64,000 nucleotides of DNA from Ilyomonas sp965247435. GTDB lineage: Bacteria > Bacteroidota > Bacteroidia > Chitinophagales > Chitinophagaceae. The notes below the pieces were generated by a model. That model was not told the DNA's origin and made no database searches. It saw only the letters and a program-made list of their open reading frames with translations. The stretch spans positions 3,348,001 to 3,412,000 of the forward strand of contig OZ252019.1 in the NCBI GenBank assembly GCA_965247435.1. Direction: 5' to 3'. The position numbers were made by a program, and so were the translations under genes. Of this stretch, positions 52,401 to 59,162 are shown piece by piece. How positions within the stretch are numbered: the first letter of the stretch is position 1; each line of letters starts with the position of its first letter.

Positions 52401-53217
52401 TTATAGCTAAAAAATGACTTAAACCGGAAGAACTGGTACCTCCCAAAACAATTTTATCATCCTGCTGCAAAACTAACCCGGCTATATCCTCATCAGTTGA
52501 ACCAATGTTTATTACGTCAATTCCATTTATACCAAATTGCTTATCCGCGCTGCCATCTCTATTTAGCTGAACTGCTACTGCATCTTTGGAAGCCGCAAAA
52601 GCAGAATTGTAGTTGTAAGTATAACCTGCCAGTACAATTTTACCATTGGGTCTTAAAGCAACTGCCCGGCAATAATCAACACTGCTATATAAAATCTTTA
52701 CATACGGAGAAAGATCAATCAACTTCTTTCCATCTTTATCAAAGGTGCTGTCCAGACTGCCGTTTTGAGTAAGCCTTGCTACTGCAATATCATATCGGTT
52801 ATTAATATTTGTTTTAGGTATGATGTAATCATCATTGGCATCCCCCACAACTATGATTTTACCATCCGGCTGCACCGCAAGCCCATAAGCTACATCGTAG
52901 CTTGTAAAATTTTGGGTGGAGAAGTCAATAAATACTTCTCCGTTATTTCCAAAAGCGCTATCCAGGGCACCGTTTTTACTTAGCCGTATAACAGCAAAAT
53001 CAGCGTTGCCCGAAAGATAGTTGTTGCCATATCCTGCAATTATAATTTTACCATTGGGCTGAATGGCTACTGCATTAATGTCATATATATACTTCTGCAG
53101 GTCTATATCCTTATAAAGAAATTTACCCCCGTTAGCAAAAGTGCTGTCCAGAGCGCCGGCCTGGGCAAACAGCACAGTATAGCAAAGCAAAGCTGCTATC
53201 GTTAGTAAAGATTTCAT
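49393..53217 (-). CDS. Large secreted delta-60-repeat, LamG and HYR-like protein with T9SS sorting domain
   Basis: A 1274-residue exported protein. Signal peptide ends near VLFAQ. Residues about 20-460 are eight or nine delta-60 repeats (AIQPNGKIIIAGYG, LDSTFDKDGKKL, VLQQDDKIVLGGTS). Residues about 560-730 are a LamG domain (DFDGIDDRVDLAYI, YSFEAWIKVKAYNKK, GVMDEIRIWSKA). Residues about 795-965 are HYR/Ig-like (NTASGQFTITVVDTIPP). Further Ig-like segments precede the T9SS sorting domain at about 1195-1274 (IYPNPSEHFYNIEAQ, YAAGTYIAEISQGQNKKFF). It is a surface or secreted protein of unknown ligand and the largest gene in the window. Confidence 0.9.
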   Translation of the reverse strand: MKSLLTIAALLCYTVLFAQAGALDSTFANGGKFLYKDIDLQKYIYDINAVAIQPNGKIIIAGYGNNYLSGNADFAVIRLSKNGALDSAFGNNGEVFIDFSTQNFTSYDVAYGLAVQPDGKIIVVGDANDDYIIPKTNINNRYDIAVARLTQNGSLDSTFDKDGKKLIDLSPYVKILYSSVDYCRAVALRPNGKIVLAGYTYNYNSAFAASKDAVAVQLNRDGSADKQFGINGIDVINIGSTDEDIAGLVLQQDDKIVLGGTSSSGLSHFLAIRLKAAGSIDSSFSQDGFAVIDGKSGYEIGTSIAMQADGKILLGGDQNRYYDDAKLEVARIDTNGNPDKSFNGSGVQVVAADYFDYVTGMALSVQQDGKIVQTGNYFKSTGGVYISYSGHQNFQVLRYNTNGSLDSSFGTFGKAIIDFGNWTDNRADYNTACAIQKDGKIVVAGYSENEAGHPAVARLIPTGLNIALTGPSDQFADVPAGQCTATFNNIDPVLYPDTAFSMVKYQLYSTGTTVPYDSGYGTLSGRPMDIGATTAIYSLINNPLQRAVFNIDAEGGTTAGALDFDGIDDRVDLAYIDPVGAGEDGQYSFEAWIKVKAYNKKENSVIFGNERNNNGGIVVALDTKGYISTYQPAAGTITSSYKVPIDTWTHIAFVQTSRKLDLYVNGNFVQTLLTAPYLHRAVNSSFYLGAYTKDSSTFSRHFNGVMDEIRIWSKAICQSQIQNNLYCSDLEYQNGLYAHYTLNVGLASCKNTADTILDGYRNGILRNFALNGPTSNWVAGYITGTCKEFISLTLNTPGSIYTPVEPGKCGARVKFKATASSGCSDTITIRYSQNPGSFFPVGNTEVMVEAKDAFGNTASGQFTITVVDTIPPYMMTRNASVMLNANGDAYIIPALVLDTVYDNCELNSYNGLTVSPASFKCYNAGDNVVVVTAVDKSGNHTTKTTHVTVLPYAGYSSVTAVPVTQQYSDLVTLNAGLSYAANFYYNGCSPASDVTFKMGSKVLGKSGLTPKSYDLTGTLNYPLLNTTSNVVTATFGGVNNSAYTFVNPAATTLFTLPENAIVKYTGPQAIQSVTDKLTLPVSALITDTADGYRGDIRNAAVTFTIKPVTAGASIVGASAITVGALDSLSADKTSGTARTSFTVSAGGNANAQFIVTVMAGNYYTGNLSVPVSITKSGSLTTSGEKFKPLKNNEIFNVLIYPNPSEHFYNIEAQSSNTFEKITVRITDITGKIMDIIPDISPNQSIMLGAKYAAGTYIAEISQGQNKKFFKLIKL

Positions 53218-53669
53218 TTTTAGAACTTGTTTTTAAGTGTTTAAGAGAATTTATGCGTATAAAAACCGGAATGCAGATTTAATTGTTCGGCCCGCCGCCT
53301 AAAATATATACCGGCTTTGCTCATTCAATAGTTTGGTTAATAAAGGTTGAATGCAATTAGTGCCTTGAAACAGGCATTTGGCAAGACTAAACCAATTATT
53401 TAATTAATCAAATTTTTTCTCAGCGCTTATTATAAACGGGAAGCTTATTATAGCAAAGTCTCACCCTTAATTATGCAGCAATACCTGTTGCCATAAACAA
53501 CCTGCATGCTACGGGATTAAGCGAAATATCGCGGGACATAGAAAAAAAAGGTCAATTTACTGCTACTTAAATAGCATTAACAAAGCCGTGCCTGATGAGC
53601 AACATTACGCAATCGTAGTGTTGATATAAACAACCGGTAACATAACTCCTAAAATACTACTTTTAAAGC
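53218..53669. other. Divergent intergenic region
   Basis: About 450 AT-rich bases between the delta-60/LamG gene and the PIG-L gene. No gene, tRNA, terminator or repeat stands out. Promoters for both flanking genes should be here. Confidence 0.45.
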
Positions 53670-54452
53670 ATGAGTACAAAAGACTTCGACCGCAGAAACT
53701 TTGTAAAGCACACTGCACTCGGTATGGGCGCGCTGGTCTTACCCGGATTAAAAAGCAGCGCCGCGCCGGAAACATTCAATCATCCGGCTGAGCAACAATT
53801 AAATATTCTATGTATAGGCGCCCATCCCGGCGATCCGGAGTTTGGCTGCGGCGGTACACTGGCCAGATACAGCGATGCAGGTCACCAGGTAAATATTCTA
53901 TACCTTACCCGCGGCGAAGCAAGCGATGCCTCTAAAACCTTTGATGAAATGGCGGTTTTGCGCACCAAAGAAGCTGAAACCGCCTGTAAAGTGCTGCATG
54001 CAAAAGCCATTTTTGCAGGGCAAACTGATGCCAATACAGAACTGAACAAGAAAAGTATTGATGCAGTAACGAAGCTGATTTTGCTGCAACAACCCCATAT
54101 CGTTTTTACGCACTGGCCGCTGGATACGCACCAGGACCACCAGATAGCGGCGCTGCTTGGTTTTAATGCATGGGCAAAAAGCAACCGTGCATTCCAGTTG
54201 TACTATTACGAGGTAAACACCGGCAGCGAAACGCTGGATTTTGCACCGACCGATTATGTAGATATTTCGGCTGTTCGCGACCGGAAAAAAGAAGCCTTAC
54301 TGGCACATCAAACGCAAAGTCCGGAAGCAGTATATACTTCCTTCTTCAAAACCATGGAAGACTTCAGAGGATTGGAAGCCGGCGTACCCGCAGCAGAAGG
54401 CTTTATCCGGTTTAAGAAAGGGGAAGAAAGAGGAAGTATTATTGGCTTATAA
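53670..54452 (+). CDS. PIG-L family deacetylase, Tat-exported, HPGD variant
   Basis: A 260-residue zinc-hydrolase-fold protein. DRRNFVKHTALGMGALVLPG is a twin-arginine signal, so it should be periplasmic. The metal motif reads IGAHPGDPEFGCGG with H52 and D55; the residue that is the general-base Asp in HPDD enzymes is G54. A second His/Asp cluster THWPLDTHQDH (H148, D152, H154, H157) is intact. The family deacetylates N-acetylglucosaminyl or similar substrates; this variant may differ in mechanism. No partner gene is adjacent. Confidence 0.88.
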   Translation: MSTKDFDRRNFVKHTALGMGALVLPGLKSSAAPETFNHPAEQQLNILCIGAHPGDPEFGCGGTLARYSDAGHQVNILYLTRGEASDASKTFDEMAVLRTKEAETACKVLHAKAIFAGQTDANTELNKKSIDAVTKLILLQQPHIVFTHWPLDTHQDHQIAALLGFNAWAKSNRAFQLYYYEVNTGSETLDFAPTDYVDISAVRDRKKEALLAHQTQSPEAVYTSFFKTMEDFRGLEAGVPAAEGFIRFKKGEERGSIIGL

Positions 54453-54650
54453 AAAATAAAAGTGTCGCTCTTCAAATTATTAGATCGCTGCAATTTGTAA
54501 ATTAAAATTATAACAGGTTTTCCATAACGCATATTCCTGTGGATAAACAGGACAGACCAATGCATGCATCCGTTTTATACTATTTTAAATGCGACTATTT
54601 GGTTGAAGAAAACAAATAACATAGTTAGCCATTATCATAACAACCTGCTA

Positions 54651-55295
54651 CTATTGCATTGCTTCGGCTGCTGTTTTTGCCTGTAAAATCTGTATAGCGC
54701 CGCTGGCACTGTTGCCGGAGAACTGGATAAAGATGTTACCGCCAGCAGCCCTGCGTATTACATACACTTCTACCGGGTCGTTCCAGTAATCAATAGAGCC
54801 TTCTTCGCCAAAATAGGTCGCCTTGTCTTTTATGCGGTCCAGTTCGGACTTGGGCACTTTAGCATTATATACTTCCACACCGCCGGCGGCCTTGACGGAA
54901 TCTTCATAGTATTGCCGGAAAAGCGGCAACGACCAGTCATTACTACTGCCTGCACCTACAATATATGTTTTAAATACACTGCCGTATTCGGGCGTCATCA
55001 CGCCATTGAGAGGTAAGAAAAGCATATCGTATTTCTTTTGCACCGGCTTGTTCTGGTATTGCATACCGGGCGGAACTTTAAAGAACGGAAAGCTGTCCAG
55101 CACTTTATCACTCACCGGTAAGGCTGCGATATTGAAACTGTCTTTTTGTGCACCTGCCGCCGCCACTGCGGTGTCTTTATTTGCAGATAACCCTGCTGCC
55201 GAATCCTGCTCCTGAACACCAGAAGAATTATTACGGCAACCAGCCATTACCACACTGCTCAATAATATAAATTTTAATAAATGCCTGATCAGCAT
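54651..55295 (-). CDS. Hypothetical lipoprotein
   Basis: A 214-residue lipoprotein with lipobox VVMAGC at residue 19. An Ala/Ser/Asp-rich linker (SAAGLSANKDTAVAAAGA) leads to a domain of about 160 residues (LDSFPFFKVPPGMQYQNK, FLPLNGVMTPEYGSVFKTY, GGVEVYNAKVPKSELDRIKD). The segment VYNAKVPKSELDRI resembles those in proteins annotated as OmpA-associated or DUF4892-like, but I cannot name the family. Monocistronic, between two plus-strand genes. Confidence 0.7.
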   Translation of the reverse strand: MLIRHLLKFILLSSVVMAGCRNNSSGVQEQDSAAGLSANKDTAVAAAGAQKDSFNIAALPVSDKVLDSFPFFKVPPGMQYQNKPVQKKYDMLFLPLNGVMTPEYGSVFKTYIVGAGSSNDWSLPLFRQYYEDSVKAAGGVEVYNAKVPKSELDRIKDKATYFGEEGSIDYWNDPVEVYVIRRAAGGNIFIQFSGNSASGAIQILQAKTAAEAMQ

Positions 55296-55740
55296 ACAAT
55301 GATTTTAGATAAAAAAATACAGCCTGTCTTTATCGCACTACCCGCTCGCAAAATAAGTACTAAATGCTTACCAACTGTGCTAACTTTTCCATTTCCGGAT
55401 TAGCGGATCAACAGCTTTTGTGGCAAAGGCAGCGAGTTTTTTCCGGAGTAATTAAAACTTCAAACCATACTTAGCGATGAATTTTCCCTTTTTCTTTAAG
55501 TAAATCATGTTTGCGGCAGCGGAAGTTATCAGTGCTCTCACCACCGGCAATCAAACGGAGAAGCCGGCAGCCTTTAACCTTTGTGCGCAATCTAATTTGA
55601 TAAGCATATTATATACGGACAATTGACGATGTTGAACGGCGACAAGCGTACGAAAAACTTCGTGATCTTCATGCCCGTTTAATTTATGTGGAAAGGATAA
55701 ATAGCCCACCCTTCTTTCAAATCTTATTAACTACAATACT
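55296..55740. other. Intergenic with a possible coding remnant
   Basis: Mostly featureless. From about 55579 a plus-strand frame is open into the start of the next gene and reads in part DDVERRQAYEKLRDLHARL, which looks protein-like. It has no ATG of its own and no family I recognise, so it may be chance or a remnant of a lost gene. Confidence 0.3.
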
Positions 55741-58125
55741 ATGCTTAAAAATCTGCTGCGCGTTGCCTTCCGCAATTTCAAAAGAGATATAGGATATAGC
55801 CTCTTGAATATAATAGGACTTACCATTGGTATTACCTTTAGTCTGTTCCTTATTTTTTATATAAAAGACGAGCTGAACTATGACCGGTACAATGAGAAAG
55901 CCGACCGGATTTTTCGTATTAACTCGTACATACAGGAAGCCGGTAAAGACGAAATGAAATGGGCTATAACGCAGTTCCCGCTGGCGCCTGCGCTTAAACA
56001 GGATTATCCAGAAGTAGAAGCAGCGGTTCGTTTTGTACCGAATGGCAAAATCATGTACAAAAACGGTGACCTGCACTTCTACGAAGAGAAAGTATTTTAT
56101 ACCGATAGCACAGTCTTTAGAATATTTACCTACCCGTTTATAGAAGGCGATGCCAAAACTGCATTAGTGGCGCCCAACTCGATGGTGCTTACACAATCGG
56201 AAGCGGAAAAATATTTTGGAAAAAACAAAAGCGTAATGGGCAAATCGCTGCAGAACGATAATGGCGATGTATATAAAATTACCGGTGTTGTAAAAGACGT
56301 TCCAAAAAATTCGCACTTCATCTTCAATGTGCTCTTATCAGTAAGTTCTTTACCTAAAGACTTCAACAATAGTTGGGGCAGTTTCAATTTTTATACCTAT
56401 GTCTTACTAAAACCGGGCGCCAATGCAGCCGCTTTTGGTAAAAAATTATTGCCTCTGTACGATAAATACATGGCTGCTATTTTTAAACAGTTTAATGTAA
56501 AAATACACTACGATATGCAGCCTGTTACCGCTATACACCTGCATTCCGAAATGGTAAACGAGCCCGAAGAACTGGGCAGCATGTCTTATATCTATATCTT
56601 TTCGGCAGTAGCTTTATTCATGATCATCATTGCGTGCATCAATTACATGAACCTTACTACAGCGCGCAGCGCCCGCAGGGCAAAAGAAATAGGCATCCGC
56701 AAAGTAACCGGCTCTTCCAAATCACAACTGGTAGCGCAGTTTCTCGTAGAATCTACGCTCACTGCATTTTTTGCCCTGTTGCTGAGTATTGGATTTATTG
56801 CGTTGTTTCTTTCCACTTTCAATTCGCTGGCCGGCAAGTTTATCTCGTTTTCAACTTTGTTCGAGCCGGGCACATTAATTATTATAATTCTTATTGTGTT
56901 GCTGGTTGGTTTGCTGGGCGGCAGTTATCCGGCCTTTTACCTGTCTAAATTCAACCCGGTACACGTGCTTAAAGGCAGCTTATCCAAAGGCTCGAGCAAT
57001 GTAGCGCTGCGCCGCACGCTGGTGGTAGTACAGTTTACTATTTCTATGGTTATGCTCATTTGTACCTGGGTGGTGTACAACCAATTGACCTACCTGCGAA
57101 ACAAAGATTTGGGATTTAACAGGGAACGGGTGCTTTCCCTTTCCGCCAATACAGATAAAGACATCCATGGCAGTTTGCTCTCTTTTAAAAACGACCTGAA
57201 AAGCAAACCTGGCGTGCTTGCTGCCAGCACGGCCGAAGCTACACCGGGCAAAGGCATCAGCTTCAACCTGTTTACGGTAGAAACAAAAAACGGCTTTACC
57301 GACAAAGGCGTGGACGTGTATGGCATAGATGAAGACTATTTTAAAACGCTTGGTATGCAGGTAAAAAAGGGCAGAAATTTCTCCGGCTTGCCCGATACGT
57401 TGCACAGCATTATTGTAAATGAAAGCATGGTAAAAGAATTTGGCTGGAATGAACCGCTGGGCAGGCGGGTAAAGTTTCCGGGTGATACTTCGGGCAGATA
57501 CCTGGAAGTAGTTGGGGTAGTAAAAGATTTTAACCAAAAATCGCTGTACAATCCTATTACGCCACTCATCTTATATTACCGTCCCAACAGCAACAATATA
57601 CAGGTAAAGCTGGATGGCAAAAACCTTCCGGCAACTATTGCCGGCATCGAAAAAACCTGGAAAAGCACATTCCCGGAGTTACCTTTTCAATACACATTCC
57701 TCGACCAGGATTTCGACTCGCAGTATGCTGCCGACCAAAAGCGCGGAAAAATATTTGTAACCTTTTCCATCCTTACTATTTTAATCACTTGTCTTGGCTT
57801 GTTAGGACTGGTTGCGTTTACCACGCAGCAACGGCAAAAAGAAATCAGCATCCGTAAAATAATGGGCGCAGGCGTAGGGCAGATTGTGCCGCTGATTACA
57901 AATAATTTTGTTGCGCTGGTTGGTATTTCCTGCCTGATAGCTTTTCCGGTTGCTTATTTGTTTATGAATAAATGGCTGCAGGTATTTACCTACAACACGG
58001 GCCTGTCTGCAACGCCGTTTCTGTTATCTGCGCTTGCAGTATTGCTGCTCACTTTGCTCACCGTTACTTTTCATACCGTAAAGGCAGCAATAGCCAATCC
58101 GGTAAAGAGCCTGCGAGCAGAATAG
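55741..58125 (+). CDS. ABC transporter permease, MacB/FtsX type
   Basis: A 794-residue permease with the Bacteroidota long-form architecture. An N-terminal membrane helix (LLNIIGLTIGITFSLFLIF) precedes a MacB periplasmic core domain (residues 50-245), then an FtsX domain with three helices (ARRAKEIGIRKVTGSSKSQL, near 305), a second periplasmic core, and a C-terminal FtsX domain (QQRQKEISIRKIMGAGVGQI, near 700). Such proteins export or extract lipids, peptides or antibiotics using a separate ATPase, which is not adjacent here. The repeated GIRK(V/I) and SIRK(I) coupling motifs are intact. Confidence 0.93.
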   Translation: MLKNLLRVAFRNFKRDIGYSLLNIIGLTIGITFSLFLIFYIKDELNYDRYNEKADRIFRINSYIQEAGKDEMKWAITQFPLAPALKQDYPEVEAAVRFVPNGKIMYKNGDLHFYEEKVFYTDSTVFRIFTYPFIEGDAKTALVAPNSMVLTQSEAEKYFGKNKSVMGKSLQNDNGDVYKITGVVKDVPKNSHFIFNVLLSVSSLPKDFNNSWGSFNFYTYVLLKPGANAAAFGKKLLPLYDKYMAAIFKQFNVKIHYDMQPVTAIHLHSEMVNEPEELGSMSYIYIFSAVALFMIIIACINYMNLTTARSARRAKEIGIRKVTGSSKSQLVAQFLVESTLTAFFALLLSIGFIALFLSTFNSLAGKFISFSTLFEPGTLIIIILIVLLVGLLGGSYPAFYLSKFNPVHVLKGSLSKGSSNVALRRTLVVVQFTISMVMLICTWVVYNQLTYLRNKDLGFNRERVLSLSANTDKDIHGSLLSFKNDLKSKPGVLAASTAEATPGKGISFNLFTVETKNGFTDKGVDVYGIDEDYFKTLGMQVKKGRNFSGLPDTLHSIIVNESMVKEFGWNEPLGRRVKFPGDTSGRYLEVVGVVKDFNQKSLYNPITPLILYYRPNSNNIQVKLDGKNLPATIAGIEKTWKSTFPELPFQYTFLDQDFDSQYAADQKRGKIFVTFSILTILITCLGLLGLVAFTTQQRQKEISIRKIMGAGVGQIVPLITNNFVALVGISCLIAFPVAYLFMNKWLQVFTYNTGLSATPFLLSALAVLLLTLLTVTFHTVKAAIANPVKSLRAE

Positions 58126-58415
58126 GGCTGAAAAAAGAATTGAAATTCAACCGGCAGTAAAAGCAATAAACATTTCGTTGGAACAAAACAACTACTGCAT
58201 CTTTCAAAATGCATGAAAAATATTTTACAATCCGAAAAACGGAAACAGTCAGGAACTGAAAGTTGAAATTGAATAATGAGATTTATATTGACGGAGAAAT
58301 AGATGCCGCACAGAAGTTTATCAGCCGCTTTGTCAGCGGGAAAAACCTGTTCGTTGCATAAAAATTTTACAGCGGCTGTTTGGCGATCTCAAAACTATTA
58401 TATAAACCAACTATA

Positions 58416-58760
58416 GTGGATAAACAACAAATACCAGTAAAGAAAAATTTTAAAGACATCAGCGATAAGGTTGACAAGCTTTATGACAATTTTATCCTTG
58501 AAAATATAAACGACCATTGCTTAAGAATCGCAGTAATGCAGGAGGCATACAGATGGCATTATCACCGCCATACAGACGAATTATTTGTGGTGCTGGAAGG
58601 CGAGCTTAAAATAGAAATCAAAGACAAGGATACTGTGTTTTTAAAACCAGGCGAGTTTATTAAAATTGCTGCTAAAACAATCCATAAAACAAGTGCTGTT
58701 ACCCGAACAGTAAATTTATGTTTTGAAAAAAACGCAGCCGATACCATTTTTGTTGATTAA
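58416..58760 (+). CDS. Cupin-domain protein
   Basis: A small single-domain cupin of about 114 residues. Starts are ambiguous: GTG at MDKQQIPVKKNF is used, while a TTG 12 codons earlier adds weak sequence; no ATG fits. Metal ligands are the His residues of WHYHRHTDELF followed by the Glu, with the second motif LKPGEFIKIAAKTIHKTSA supplying another His. It resembles cupins of the mannose-6-phosphate-isomerase-like group. Substrate unknown. The 250 bases upstream contain only broken short frames. Confidence 0.8.
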   Translation: MDKQQIPVKKNFKDISDKVDKLYDNFILENINDHCLRIAVMQEAYRWHYHRHTDELFVVLEGELKIEIKDKDTVFLKPGEFIKIAAKTIHKTSAVTRTVNLCFEKNAADTIFVD

Positions 58761-59162
58761 ACTTTATTGTTGCAGGGCAGTTAGTGTCCGGCCTTAGCAG
58801 CGCGGTGCCAGACCTGCGCTTGCGAAAAGGCGAATACTGCGAGGCAATTAAAATACGCAACTTACAGGTTACTTCTTAAGGTAATGCCCTATCAAATACT
58901 TTCTGGTTGTATAGCTTTCCGCTGTGTTATTATATTTGAAAAATACACCTCCCGAATACATCAATAAGCGGCTTCTGTTTGTTAACTAAAATGTGCACTA
59001 TAGCGCCTTACTGCACACAACAACCATAGCCAATTGCTATCTATCTATATCACACACCTGCAAATTGCACTCCCCTTTATTATTAATTAAAATTGAAGAA
59101 CAGCAATTCTTTATAAATCGGTTTGATAATAAAGATACATTTGGATAAAAATTCAACCGCTT
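58761..59162. other. Intergenic, no gene seen
   Basis: About 400 bases before the SBBP-repeat gene. No terminator hairpin follows the cupin, and no repeat or tRNA is visible. The latter half is AT-rich and likely holds the promoter of the next gene. Confidence 0.45.

Noticed and set aside
58262..58362. A short frame reading EIYIDGEIDAAQKFISRF upstream of the cupin
   Set aside because: No start codon and stops nearby in all frames; might be a remnant but no family is recognised.
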